DNA of 64,000 nt, taken from Gammaproteobacteria bacterium (GTDB lineage: Bacteria > Pseudomonadota > Gammaproteobacteria > HTCC5015). Shown here piece after piece: positions 50,551-60,200 of the stretch. The notes under the pieces are model-generated. The model made no database searches. It was not told where the DNA came from and saw nothing but the letters and a program-made list of their open reading frames with translations. The DNA is taken from the NCBI GenBank assembly GCA_026004975.1, contig BPKE01000002.1, positions 1 through 64,000 of the forward strand, in the 5' to 3' direction. Numbering within the stretch: the first letter of the stretch is position 1; every line of letters starts with the position of its first letter. The position numbers and the translations under genes were made by a program.

Positions 50551-52217
50551 GACGAGGTTCCCGTGGGTTTGGAAATCGGATCCGGTTCGGCCGGCGGCCG
50601 CACGCTGCCGGCCTCGATTTGCGCGTCGAAGCGCTCGCACAGGGCGCGCACCAGCGGATCGGCGGCCAGCGCCGCTTCGGCGGCCTGCTGGGCGGCGGCC
50701 GCACGCCGTTCGGCGGCCGCCGCCGGCGTCGCCCCGTCCACCGCCTCTTCGACGCGGATGGTCAACCGCACCGGCCGGCCCAGGTGCGCGGCCAACGCCT
50801 TTTCCAGTCGCGCCGCGGTGCTGGGCTTGTGCAACTGCGCGTGGCGGCGCGCCAGCACCAGAATCCAGTGGTCACCGTCGCGCGCCTTGAGCGCGCAGTT
50901 GGCGGCGAGCTGGGCGGTCAGACCGTTCAGGCCCATGGCCGCGCACAGGCGGGGCCAATCCGCCTCCCCAACGGCAGCCGGCGTGTCCGGCGCCCGGGTC
51001 GGCGCGGCCGGCTCCGCGGCCGGAACGTCACGCGCTGCCGTCGTTGCGCCGCCGGCGGGCCGTGCCTCGCGGCCGGTCGGCGGGCGGGACGCGGCGCGCC
51101 CGGCGCCGCCCGCCGGAACGTCACCGCCCGCAGCGACACCCTCCGGGCGGAAGGCGAGCATGCGCAACAGGATCATCTCGAAACCACCGCGCGGACTGGG
51201 GGCCAATTCCAGATCGCGCTTGCCCAGCAAGGCGATCTGGTAGTAGAGCTGCACGTCTTCGGCCCCGAGGCGCTCGGCCCAGGGCGCCCAGCGCGCCTGG
51301 GCGTCGCTTGCGGCGGACTCGGGCACCCATTGCAGCACGGCGATCCGCTGCAGGGCGCCGAGCAGCTCGTCGAGCGCGGCGCCGAAGTCGGCGCCGCGCG
51401 CTTCGAGCTCGGCGGCCACGGCCAGCAACGCCGACGCATCGGCGCGGGCCAGGGCCTCGAGCAGACCCTCGATGGCGTCGGCCTCGATGAAACCGAGCAT
51501 TTCGGCGACCTCGGCCCCGGCCACCCGGCCGCCGCCGTAGGCGATCGCCTGATCGAGCAGGCTCAAGGCGTCCCGCAAGCTGCCGTCGGCGGCGCGCGCC
51601 AGGTGCGCCAGGGCCGCCTCGTCGAATTCGATCCCTTCGGCCTCGAGGATCTGCGCCAGGCGGGCCCGGATGGCGTCCTCGGGCACGCGGCGCAAGTTGA
51701 ACTGCAAACACCGCGACAGGACGGTGATCGGGAGCTTCTGCGGATCGGTGGTGGCGAGCAGGAACTTGACGTGCTCCGGCGGCTCTTCCAGCGTCTTGAG
51801 CAGCGCGTTGAAGCTGTGCGCCGAAAGCATGTGGACCTCGTCGATGAGGTACACCTTGTAGCGCCCCCGGGCCGGCGCGTACTGCACGTTTTCCAGCAGC
51901 TCGCGGGTGTCCTCCACCTTGGTGCGCGAGGCGGCGTCCACCTCGATCAGGTCGACGAAACGACCCTCGTCGATCTCGCGGCAATTGCTGCAGCGCCCGC
52001 AGGGCTCGGGCGTGACGCCGCTCTCGCAGTTGAGCGCCTTGGCGAGGATGCGCGCCAGGGTGGTCTTGCCGACACCGCGGGTGCCGGTGAACAGGTAGGC
52101 CTGGTGGACGCGACCCTGCGACAGGGCGTTGACCAGGGCCCGCAGCACATGGGCCTGGCCGACGGTTTCGCCGAAGGTCTTGGGGCGCCACTTGCGGGCG
52201 AGGACTTGGTGCGACAT
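50547..52217 (-). CDS. dnaX: DNA polymerase III subunits tau/gamma
   Basis: 556 residues. Walker A in [19 protein letters not shown], a Zn motif CGRCSNC, DEVHMLS, SRC sensor. An Ala/Pro-rich linker (about 365-430) joins to a tau C-terminal domain (about 440-556), shorter than in E. coli. Clamp loader. The ATG at 52217 starts [15 protein letters not shown]. Confidence 0.95.
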   Translation of the reverse strand: MSHQVLARKWRPKTFGETVGQAHVLRALVNALSQGRVHQAYLFTGTRGVGKTTLARILAKALNCESGVTPEPCGRCSNCREIDEGRFVDLIEVDAASRTKVEDTRELLENVQYAPARGRYKVYLIDEVHMLSAHSFNALLKTLEEPPEHVKFLLATTDPQKLPITVLSRCLQFNLRRVPEDAIRARLAQILEAEGIEFDEAALAHLARAADGSLRDALSLLDQAIAYGGGRVAGAEVAEMLGFIEADAIEGLLEALARADASALLAVAAELEARGADFGAALDELLGALQRIAVLQWVPESAASDAQARWAPWAERLGAEDVQLYYQIALLGKRDLELAPSPRGGFEMILLRMLAFRPEGVAAGGDVPAGGAGRAASRPPTGREARPAGGATTAARDVPAAEPAAPTRAPDTPAAVGEADWPRLCAAMGLNGLTAQLAANCALKARDGDHWILVLARRHAQLHKPSTAARLEKALAAHLGRPVRLTIRVEEAVDGATPAAAAERRAAAAQQAAEAALAADPLVRALCERFDAQIEAGSVRPPAEPDPISKPTGTSS

Positions 52218-52245
52218 GCGGGGCCGGGCGCTGACGGGGGCGACC

Positions 52246-52251
52246 ATTATA
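52246..52251 (-). promoter_or_regulatory. -10 element of dnaX
   Basis: Perfect TATAAT on the minus strand; start near 52239 gives a 22-nt leader before the dnaX ATG. No clear -35. Confidence 0.45.
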
Positions 52252-52287
52252 CGGGCTGCTCCCCGGCCTGCCCATGCGGGCGGGGCC

Positions 52288-52386
52288 TGGATCCGCCGCA
52301 CTCCGGCGCCCGCTCGCCTGCTTACCGTTGCTCCCTTCCGGGCCTGGCGGGGTTCACAGGGTCACGTCGCGGAGGGACCGATCCAA
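52288..52386 (-). ncRNA. ffs: Signal recognition particle RNA (4.5S)
   Basis: The minus strand shows the SRP RNA core: CCAGGCCCGGAAGGGAGCA with the GGAA tetraloop, then ACGGTAAGC, inside a long hairpin closed by TGGATC (52385-52380) and GATCCA (52293-52288). Size about 98 nt matches the bacterial short form. Its place next to dnaX is seen in other bacteria. Ends are estimates from the closing stem. Confidence 0.85.
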
Positions 52387-52418
52387 GCCACCATGGCAGG
52401 CCGCATCGGCTGGCGGCC

Positions 52419-52424
52419 ATTATA
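52419..52424 (-). promoter_or_regulatory. -10 element of the SRP RNA promoter
   Basis: Perfect TATAAT on the minus strand about 33 bases upstream of the mature SRP RNA; the primary transcript would have a short 5' leader to be removed by RNase P or similar. Confidence 0.45.
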
Positions 52425-52453
52425 TCGGCCTGCCGGGACGCCGGCAAAACCGC

Positions 52454-52459
52454 TACACT
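52454..52459 (+). promoter_or_regulatory. -10 element of the Kef-type antiporter gene
   Basis: TACACT, with start near 52466 and a leader of about 21 nt before the ATG at 52487. The -35 is not obvious. Confidence 0.35.
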
Positions 52460-52486
52460 GCAGCGTTTTCCCCGCCGGGTGCCGCC

Positions 52487-54308
52487 ATGGACAGCCTGAA
52501 AGACATCCTCGTTTTCCTCGCCGCGGCCGTGCTCGTCGTGCCGGTGTTCCGCAAGCTGGGCCTGGGCACGGTGCTGGGTTACATCGCCTCGGGGGTGCTG
52601 ATCGGCCCCTGGGGCCTGGGCCTGATCGACGAGGTGGACCGGATCCTGCACACCGCCGAGCTCGGCGTGGTGTTGCTGCTGTTCGTGATCGGCCTGGAGC
52701 TGCAACCCAACCGCCTGTGGCTGATGCGCCGCCCGATGCTGCTGCTGGGCGGCAGCCAGGTGCTGGTCAGCGCCGCGCTCATCGCGGGGGCCGCCGCGCC
52801 GCTGCTGGGGCGGTGGAACGAAGCGCTGATCCTGGGGCTGAGCCTGGCCCTGTCCTCGACGGCTTTCGCCGTGCGCCTGCTGGCCGAGCGCGAGGCGCTG
52901 CTGACCCATCACGGCCGCGCGGCGTTCGCGGTGCTGCTGTTCCAGGATCTGATCGTGATCCCGATCCTCGCGCTGCTGCCGTTGCTCGGCGGCGACGGGG
53001 CGGCGCCGACTTGGCGCGACGGCGCCGTCGAGGCGCTGCGCGCCGTGGGCGTGATCGCTCTGTTCGCCGCCGCCGGCCACTGGGTGGTGCGCCCGGTGCT
53101 GCGCTGGGTGGCCTCGGCCCACAACCCGGAACTGTTCTCGGCGGCCAGCCTGCTGGTGGCGCTGGGCACGGCCGCGCTGATGCACGCGGCCGGCCTGTCC
53201 ATGGCCCTGGGGGCATTCCTGGTCGGCGTGCTGCTCGCCGACTCGGAGTTCCGCCACGAGCTCGAGGCGAACATCGAGCCCTTCAAGGGCCTGCTGCTCG
53301 GCTTGTTCTTCACCGCCGTGGGCATGAGCATGAACCTCGGCCTGCTCGCCGAAGCGCCGCTGCGCATCGTGGCCCTGGCCCTCGGCCTGCTGGCGCTCAA
53401 GGCGGCGGCGCTCTACCCGCTGGCGCGGCTCTACGGCCACGCGCCCGGCGCCCGCCCTGCGCCTGGCGGCGCTGCTCGCCCAGGGCGGGGAGTTCGCCTT
53501 CGTCATCCTCTACGAGGCCGAGCGCCTGTCCTTGGTGAGCGGCGCGCTCATCGAACCGGTGATCCTGGCGGTCACGCTGTCGATGGCGGCCACCCCGCTG
53601 GTGGTGGCGCTGGCCGAGCGCCTGGCCGGTCGGCTGGAGCGCAACGCCGCGCCGCCGCCGAGCTACGACCCGATCGAAGACGACAAGCCGCGGGTGATCA
53701 TCATCGGCTTCGGCCGCTTCGGACAGATCGTCGCCCGCATCCTGAGCATGAAGCGGATCCGCTTCACCGCCCTCGAATCGAACCTGAAACAGGTGGAGGT
53801 GGTGCGCCGCTACGGCCACAAGGTCTACTTCGGCGACGCCACCCGGCTGGAGACCTTGCGCGCGGCGGGCCTGGGCGACTGCGAGGTGGTGATCCTGTCG
53901 ATCGTCAACCCCGAGGTGTCGGTGAAGGTCGCGGAAATGATCAAGAAGCATTTCCCGCGCGTGAAGGTGTTCGCCCGCGCCCGCAACCGCGCGCACGCCT
54001 ACCGCCTGCTCGACGCCGGCGTCGATTACGTGATCCGCGAAACCTTCTTGTCGGCCGTGGAGCTGGCGCGCAACGTGCTGCGCGATCTCGGCCTCGGCCC
54101 CGAGGAGGCCGAGGCGATGGCCCGGGCCTTCGTGGAGCACGACGAGGCGCTGCTCAAGCGGCAGTGGGCGGTGGCCCACGACGAGGCGCAGTTGATCGCC
54201 TCGGCCAAGGCGGCGGCCCAGGAACTGCAGAGCCTCTTCGAGGAGGACGCGGGAACCCGCCTGAAAGACGCCGCGCCGGAACGCGGGCCCGACGGCCGCG
54301 GCGCCTAG
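52487..54308 (+). pseudogene. Kef-type potassium/proton antiporter (CPA2), frameshifted once
   Basis: N-terminal 320 residues form the 10-12-helix CPA2 exchanger (LGYIASGVLIGPWGLGLI, LSLALSSTAFAVRLLAE, AFLVGVLLADSEFRHELE). From about base 53445 the protein continues one frame on: LAALLAQGGEFAFVILYEAE, then a cytoplasmic TrkA-N domain with VIIIGFGRFGQIVARIL and YFGDATRLETLRAAG. The shift lies in GCCCGGCGCCCGCCC, a single-base excess. Exchanges K+ for H+ under electrophile stress; whether it is glutathione-gated like KefB/KefC cannot be said. Confidence 0.88.
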
Positions 54309-54318
54309 CGACGCGCCT

Positions 54319-55680
54319 TCAGGCCAGGTGGGCGACGAAATCGCGCGCCCAGTCTTCCACCGTGTAGGCGCGCACCTGCTCGTCCAGGGCGCGGTGGCGC
54401 TCGATGCGCTCGTCGCGGCTCATCCGCAGGGCGTAATCCAGCGCCTCGGCCACGCCGTCGATGTTGTACGGCGTCACCAAGAGGGCGTCCTTGAGTTGTT
54501 CGGCGGCGCCGGCCAGGCGCGACAAGATGAGTACGCCGGGATCGTCCGGATCCTGCGCGGCGACGAATTCCTTGGCGACCAGATTCATGCCGTCGCGCAA
54601 CGGCGTGATCAGACCGATGTCGCTCAGCGCCAGGAAGCCGAGGATGGTCGGCCGCGAGAAACTGCGGTTCAAATACCGCAAGGGGATGCGGTCGAACTGG
54701 GCGTAGCGGCCGTTGATCTTGCCTGCCAGGTAATCGAGCTCGTCCCGGATCGCCTGGTATTCGGGCACATCGCTGCGCGAGGGCTGCGCGACCTGCATGA
54801 AGACGACGTTCTCGCGATGGTCCAGGTGGCGTTCGAGGAAATGATCGAAGGCCTGGAAGCGCTGGGCGAGCCCCTTGCTGTAATCCAGCCGGTCGACGCC
54901 GGTGATGAGCTTGCGGCCCGCCAGGTTCTGTTGCAGGCGGCGGATCAAGGTCGAACGTTTGGCGGTCTCGACGTCGCGGCGGATGTTCTCGTAGTCGATG
55001 CCGATCGGGAACACGCCGACCTTGACCTCGTGATCCTTGTAGATCAAGCCGTCGCTGCCGAGCTCGACGTCGGGCAGGATGCGCAGCACCGTGTCGAGGA
55101 AGGAGTCGCGGTCCAGGCGCGTCTGGAACCCGATCAGGTCGTAGGCGAAGAAATATTTGAGCAGGGTCTTGTGATCGGGCACGGCCCGGAACACGTCGTA
55201 CGGCGGGAACGGAATGTGCAGGAAAAATCCCAGCGGGTTGGCCAGGCCGAGCTTGCGCAGCTTGCGGCCGAGCGGGATGCAATGGTAGTCGTGCACCCAG
55301 ATCAGGTCGTCGGCAGCGGCCAGCCGCGCCACGTCCTCGGCCATCTGCACGTTCATCGCCAGATACGCCTCGAAGAAACGGCGCTGGTACTCGACGAGGT
55401 TCAGGCGCAGATGGAACAGCGGCCAGAGCACCCGGTTGGCGTAGCCGAGGTAATAGCCTTCATAGGCTTCCGGGGTGAGACTGCGCGTGACGAACTCGAT
55501 CGGGCCGAGGCGGCTGCGCTCGACCGACACGGCGCTCTCCACCCGCCCGTTCCAGCCGTACCACAAGCCGCCGCTGCCCTGCAGGGCGGCGAGGATGCCG
55601 ACCGCCAACCCTCCCGGCACCGGCCGCTTGCTCTTGGGGACGGACACGCGGTTGGAGACGACGATCAAGCGTGGGCTCAA
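54319..55680 (-). CDS. otsA: Trehalose-6-phosphate synthase
   Basis: About 453 residues (GT20): RLIVVSNRVSVPKSKRPVPGG (given to 20: RLIVVSNRVSVPKSKRPVPG), WVHDYH, GFFLHIPFPPYD, and SRLAGAAEQL near the donor site. The best start is a TTG at 55680 that overlaps the GH15 stop (TTGA) and has GGAGGAA 5-6 bases upstream; an ATG at 55695 would add 5 residues. Makes trehalose-6-phosphate from UDP/ADP-glucose and glucose-6-phosphate. Translationally coupled to GH15. Confidence 0.95.
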   Translation of the reverse strand: MSPRLIVVSNRVSVPKSKRPVPGGLAVGILAALQGSGGLWYGWNGRVESAVSVERSRLGPIEFVTRSLTPEAYEGYYLGYANRVLWPLFHLRLNLVEYQRRFFEAYLAMNVQMAEDVARLAAADDLIWVHDYHCIPLGRKLRKLGLANPLGFFLHIPFPPYDVFRAVPDHKTLLKYFFAYDLIGFQTRLDRDSFLDTVLRILPDVELGSDGLIYKDHEVKVGVFPIGIDYENIRRDVETAKRSTLIRRLQQNLAGRKLITGVDRLDYSKGLAQRFQAFDHFLERHLDHRENVVFMQVAQPSRSDVPEYQAIRDELDYLAGKINGRYAQFDRIPLRYLNRSFSRPTILGFLALSDIGLITPLRDGMNLVAKEFVAAQDPDDPGVLILSRLAGAAEQLKDALLVTPYNIDGVAEALDYALRMSRDERIERHRALDEQVRAYTVEDWARDFVAHLA

Positions 55681-57494
55681 AACGCTTCCTCCCATTCCTG
55701 GCTCAGGCGCATCGCCGACTGGATCAACCCCACCATGCTGTAGGTTTGCGGGAAGTTGCCCCACAGGGTCTTGTCACGAGGGTCGATGTCTTCTGAAAAC
55801 AGGCCGTGGCGGTTGCGGCAGGCGAGCACGCGGTTGAACAGGTCCCGCGCTTCGTCGCGCCGGCCGATGGCGGCCAGCGCGTTGACGTACCAGAAGGTGC
55901 ACACCAGGAAGGCGGTTTCCGGTTCGCCGAAGTCGTCGTGCTTGGCGTAGCGGAAGATGAAATCGCCGCGCCTGAGCTCGCGTCCGACGGCGTCCACGGT
56001 GGCGACGAAGCGCGGGTCGGTGGCGGGCAGGAAGCCCAGCTCGTTCATGAGCAGCACGCTGGCGTCCAGGTGGTCGCCGCCGAAACTCTCGGTGAAGCAA
56101 CCGAGCTTTTCGTTCCAGGCCCGCTCGCAGATCGCCTCGTGAATGACGCGGGCGCGCCCCCGCCAGTGCTCGGCCCTCTCGGTGTGCCCCAGGTGCCGGG
56201 CGATGCGCGCCAGACGGTCGCAGGCCGCCCAGCAGACCAGCGCCGAATAGGTGTGCACCTGCTCGGTGTTGCGGAACTCCCAGATGCCCGCGTCCGGCGT
56301 GTTCCAGACACGCCAGGCGTGCTCGCCCATGTTCTCCAGCATTTTGAACAGGGCCGACTCGGACCCGGCCGGATGGATCAGCCGGCGATCGAAGAAGGCG
56401 TGCGCCGCGGCCAGCACCACCGAACCGTAGACGTCGTTCTGCCGTTGCAGGTACGCCTGGTTGCCCACCCGCACCGGGCCCATGCCGCGGTAGCCGGGCA
56501 GCGCCGAGACGATTTCTTCGTCCAAGTGGGGCAGGCCGTCGAGCGTGTACACCGGCTGCAGGCCGTCGCCCTGGCTGTTGGCGACGAGGTTGATGAGGTA
56601 GCTCAGATAACCTTCCATGGTGGTGGTCTTGCCCAGCCGGTTGAGCGCGTTGATGGTGAAGTAGGCGTCGCGCAGCCAGCAGTAGCGATAGTCCCAGTTT
56701 CGCCCGCTGTCCGGGGCTTCGGGAATCGAGGTGGTCATCGCCGCGACCACCGCGCCGGTGTCTTCGTAGGCGCTGAGCTTGAGCGTGATGGCGGCGCGGA
56801 TGACGTCGTCCTGCCATTCGAAGGGGATGTGCAGGGCGCGCACCCATTCGCGCCAGTAACCGAGGGTCTGCTCGTAAAACTCCCGGGCCGTGCCGTCGAT
56901 CGGGCCACGCAGGCTTTCGTCCGGCCCGAGGATGAACACGTGCGGGCGGTCGAGCACGAACTGCCGGCCGCTGAGCACGGCGTTCACGGACAGGTCCGTC
57001 GTCAACCGCATCGGGTAGGCGTCGATGCCGTAGCTGACATGGTGACTGCCCCAGGTGCAGGGCGCCGGGCGCCCGGCCCAGTCGTTGGCGGGCCGCAGCA
57101 ACACCCTAAGGCGCGGCGTGCCGGACAGCGGCCGGATCATGCGCACCAGGGTGATGGGACGGAACTTGCGGCCGTAATGGAAGAACCGCGGCATGAAATC
57201 GGTGATTTCGACGGCGTTGCCGACGGTGTCCCACAGCCGGGTGACGAGCACGGCGGTGTTGTCGATGTAACGCTGCTCGCTGCGCGCCGCGTCCTGCATG
57301 CGGAAGGCGAACAGCGGGTCCGACGCATCGTCGGGCGGATGACGCAGCAACCGGTTGAAGACGGGCATGCCGTCGAAGCGCGGCACGCACATCCACACCA
57401 CGTCGCCCCAGCGGTCGATCAGGGCGCTGATGCTGCCGTTCCCGATCAGCGCGAGATCGAGATCCTGGACGCGGGAGGCGGGGTCGTCGGTCAT
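55677..57494 (-). CDS. GH15 family glycosidase (glucoamylase/trehalase-like)
   Basis: 605 residues. N-terminal beta-sandwich (LIGNGSISALIDRWGDVVWM), an (alpha/alpha)6 barrel with GRNWDYRYCWLRDAYFT and ANSQGDGLQPVY, and the C-terminal catalytic Glu region GNFPQTYSMVGLI preceded by GLFSEDIDP. Such genes commonly lie between otsA and otsB; substrates could be trehalose, maltose or malto-oligosaccharides. ATG at 57494 overlaps the otsB stop (ATGA). Confidence 0.9.
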   Translation of the reverse strand: MTDDPASRVQDLDLALIGNGSISALIDRWGDVVWMCVPRFDGMPVFNRLLRHPPDDASDPLFAFRMQDAARSEQRYIDNTAVLVTRLWDTVGNAVEITDFMPRFFHYGRKFRPITLVRMIRPLSGTPRLRVLLRPANDWAGRPAPCTWGSHHVSYGIDAYPMRLTTDLSVNAVLSGRQFVLDRPHVFILGPDESLRGPIDGTAREFYEQTLGYWREWVRALHIPFEWQDDVIRAAITLKLSAYEDTGAVVAAMTTSIPEAPDSGRNWDYRYCWLRDAYFTINALNRLGKTTTMEGYLSYLINLVANSQGDGLQPVYTLDGLPHLDEEIVSALPGYRGMGPVRVGNQAYLQRQNDVYGSVVLAAAHAFFDRRLIHPAGSESALFKMLENMGEHAWRVWNTPDAGIWEFRNTEQVHTYSALVCWAACDRLARIARHLGHTERAEHWRGRARVIHEAICERAWNEKLGCFTESFGGDHLDASVLLMNELGFLPATDPRFVATVDAVGRELRRGDFIFRYAKHDDFGEPETAFLVCTFWYVNALAAIGRRDEARDLFNRVLACRNRHGLFSEDIDPRDKTLWGNFPQTYSMVGLIQSAMRLSQEWEEAF

Positions 57495-58282
57495 CGCCGG
57501 TTCGCTTGCGGAGGGGTGCGTCGCGCCGGGCCAGAATAAAGGAATTCGCGATAGGCGCCAAGCCAAGCGCGCACCGCCGCCGGGTCGGGCAGGCGGCAAC
57601 GCGCCGCGCTCGGCGCGTCGCCGACCTTGACGCCCACGCCGCCCAAGGCCTGCGCGGCGCGGATGCCGTCTTCGTCGGTCACGTCGTCGCCGACGAACAC
57701 CGGGCGCCGGCCGGCGAACGGCGGCGCCCGCATGAAGTGTTCGACGGCGGTGCCCTTGTTCACCGCCGCCGGCTTGATCTCGACGACGTGGTTGCCGTGC
57801 AACAAGCCGAGCTCGCCGCTTCGGTCGAGGGCGGCGAGCCACTCGCGCAGACGCGCTTCGACGGCGGCGCCCGCGGTCGGCGCGGCGCGGTAATGCACGG
57901 CCAGGGCGTGGTGCTTGTCTTCGATGCGCACGCCGGGATGCGCATCGGTCAGGGTTCGCAGCGCCGCGCGCAGCCGCTCGAGCGCAGACGAGACGGTCGG
58001 CTCGACGGCGACTTCCACGGCCCTTCCCGGCAAGCGTCGCTGCAAGCCATGTAAGCCGGCGGCGGCCAGTTGCGGCAGGTCGAACAGCGCGTCGATGCTG
58101 TCCAGGCTGCGGCCACTGACCAGGGCCAGGGCGCCGTCGAGCGCGGCGGCCAGATCGAGCAGGAGCCGCCGCAGGCCGGGCGGCACGACCACCGCCTCGG
58201 GCCGCGGCGCGAATTCGAGCAAGGTGCCGTCGACGTCGAGAAACAAGGCCGCGTCGGCCCAGAACGGCGGCGTGGTGCTCAT
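57491..58282 (-). CDS. otsB: Trehalose-6-phosphate phosphatase
   Basis: 263 residues, HAD superfamily. [16 protein letters not shown] carries the nucleophile Asp, then [12 protein letters not shown] and [13 protein letters not shown] with the Mg2+ acidic pair. Completes trehalose synthesis after OtsA. ATG at 58282 overlaps the rimO stop (ATGA). Confidence 0.95.
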   Translation of the reverse strand: MSTTPPFWADAALFLDVDGTLLEFAPRPEAVVVPPGLRRLLLDLAAALDGALALVSGRSLDSIDALFDLPQLAAAGLHGLQRRLPGRAVEVAVEPTVSSALERLRAALRTLTDAHPGVRIEDKHHALAVHYRAAPTAGAAVEARLREWLAALDRSGELGLLHGNHVVEIKPAAVNKGTAVEHFMRAPPFAGRRPVFVGDDVTDEDGIRAAQALGGVGVKVGDAPSAARCRLPDPAAVRAWLGAYREFLYSGPARRTPPQANRR

Positions 58283-59604
58283 CGGACCGGCCTTGCGTAC
58301 AGGTCGTAGGTGTCGGCGCCGGTGATCTCGACCTCGAGAAACTCGCCCGAACGCGGCGGGGGATCGCCCGCCTCGACGATCACCTGGCCGTCGATCTCCG
58401 GCGCGTCACCCGGGCCGCGCGCCACGACCCGCCCGTCCTCCACGGCGTCGACCAGCACGGTCATGCGCCGCCCGATGCGCTCGGCGAGGCGTTCGGCGCT
58501 GATTTCCGCCTGCAGCGCCATCAAGCGCTCCCAGCGTTCGGCTTTGACCGCGTCGGGCACCGCGCCGGGCAGGGCGTTGGCGGCGGCGCCCTCCACCGGC
58601 GAATACTGGAAACAACCGACGCGGTCGAGACGGGCGGCCTCGAGGAAATCCAGCAGGCGCTGGAAATGCGCTTCGTCCTCGCCGGGAAAGCCGACGATGA
58701 AGGTGCTGCGCAACACCAGCTCGGGACACACCTCGCGCCAGCGCTCAATGCGCGCGAGCATGTCCTCGCCGCCGGCCGGCCGGCGCATGGCGCGGAGGAT
58801 GTCCGGGTCGGCGTGTTGCAAGGGCACGTCGAGATACGGCAGCACCACGCCTTCGGCCATCAACTCGACCAGGCGGTCCACGTGCGGGTAGGGATAAACG
58901 TAGTGCAGCCGCACCCACACGCCGAGTTCGCCCAGCGCCCGGCACAAGGTCGGCAGGTCGCCCTTCAAGGGTCGCCCATGCCAGAAACCGCTGCGGTATT
59001 TGCGATCGACGCCGTAGGCGCTGGTGTCCTGCGAGACGATGAGCAGCTCGCGCACGCCGGCGCGGACCAGTTTTTCGGCCTCGACCAGGATCTCTTCGAC
59101 GGGCCGGCTGACCAGCGGACCGCGCAGGCTCGGGATGATGCAGAAGCTGCAGCGGTGGTTGCAGCCCTCGGCGATTTTCAAATAGGCGTAGTGCGGCGGG
59201 GTGAGCTTGATGCCCTGCGGCGGCACGAGGTCGAGGAAAGGATCGTGCTCGCGCTCGGGCGGCGGCAGATGGGTGAGAACCGCCTGGACCACCTCGTCGT
59301 AGGCGTGCGGCCCGGTCACGGCGAGCACTTGCGGGAAGCGCTCGCGCAGCGTCGCCGCGTCGCGGCCGAGGCAGCCGGTGACGACGACCCGGCCGTTCTC
59401 GGCCAGGGCCTCACCGATGGCTTGCAGCGATTCGGCCTTGGCCTCGTCGATGAAACCGCAGGTGTTGACGATGACCAGCTCGGCCTCGGCGTAGTCCGGC
59501 GCGGTGCGGTAACCGAGCTGGGCGAGCCGGGTGAGGATGCACTCCGAATCGTACAGGGCCTTGGGGCAGCCGAGGCTGACGAAGCCGATGCGCGCCGCGC
59601 TCAT
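58279..59604 (-). CDS. rimO: Ribosomal protein S12 methylthiotransferase
   Basis: 441 residues. UPF0004 domain with [15 protein letters not shown] and [13 protein letters not shown], radical-SAM C-x3-C-x2-C in [16 protein letters not shown], and a C-terminal TRAM domain. Adds a methylthio group to Asp89 of S12. ATG at 59604 overlaps the upstream lipoprotein stop (ATGA). An informational gene lodged in a carbohydrate operon. Confidence 0.95.
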   Translation of the reverse strand: MSAARIGFVSLGCPKALYDSECILTRLAQLGYRTAPDYAEAELVIVNTCGFIDEAKAESLQAIGEALAENGRVVVTGCLGRDAATLRERFPQVLAVTGPHAYDEVVQAVLTHLPPPEREHDPFLDLVPPQGIKLTPPHYAYLKIAEGCNHRCSFCIIPSLRGPLVSRPVEEILVEAEKLVRAGVRELLIVSQDTSAYGVDRKYRSGFWHGRPLKGDLPTLCRALGELGVWVRLHYVYPYPHVDRLVELMAEGVVLPYLDVPLQHADPDILRAMRRPAGGEDMLARIERWREVCPELVLRSTFIVGFPGEDEAHFQRLLDFLEAARLDRVGCFQYSPVEGAAANALPGAVPDAVKAERWERLMALQAEISAERLAERIGRRMTVLVDAVEDGRVVARGPGDAPEIDGQVIVEAGDPPPRSGEFLEVEITGADTYDLYARPVR

Positions 59605-60140
59605 GGCGTGCCCTCCGGCCGGCAAGGCGCACCGGCGTCGGCGGCCAAGCGGGCGACGAGGGCGCGGGCGGCGCTTTCCAGGTGCACCTCGAGCCGGGGG
59701 TCGTCGAGGCCGGTGAGCCGCGCCCAGCGGCCGCGCCAAGCGCCGCGCCCGTCGCCGGCGACCAGTTCCACCTCGAGCTGCGCCAGCGCCCGCACGCGCC
59801 CGGGCACGACGCGGCCCGGCTGCGGCGGCTCGTCGAGCCCGGCCGCCGGCATGGCGGCATCGGCGGCGTCGACGGGCTCGGGCGTCCAGCGCAGCCGGTA
59901 GGCGAAAGCGGCACCGCCGGGGGCGCGCCGCCAGCCGCAGGCGGCCAGGGCCGCGTCGAAAGCCTGCAGCAACCGCCACTCGGCCTCGGGGGCAAGCGCC
60001 AGCGCGCCGGCGTCGACCTCGGCCGCGGCCGACCATTGGTAAGCGCCCGGGGCTGGCGCGGCGCCGTCGCTGCCGAGCTCGATGCCCGGGGCGCAGGCGG
60101 CCAGGACGAAAAGAACACCGATCGGAAAGGAAAAGCGCAT
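59601..60140 (-). CDS. Small lipoprotein (possibly DUF4136-like)
   Basis: 179 residues with a lipobox VLAAC after a hydrophobic N-terminus. The mature part ([36 protein letters not shown]) has the general layout of DUF4136 lipoproteins, but the match is weak. Coupled by ATGA to rimO. Periplasmic or outer-membrane location likely, function unknown. Confidence 0.6.
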   Translation of the reverse strand: MRFSFPIGVLFVLAACAPGIELGSDGAAPAPGAYQWSAAAEVDAGALALAPEAEWRLLQAFDAALAACGWRRAPGGAAFAYRLRWTPEPVDAADAAMPAAGLDEPPQPGRVVPGRVRALAQLEVELVAGDGRGAWRGRWARLTGLDDPRLEVHLESAARALVARLAADAGAPCRPEGTP

Positions 60141-60200
60141 CGGGGACTCGAAGGGGCGAACCGGGCCGGCGATTTTAGCAGGCCGGGCCGATGGGACCGA

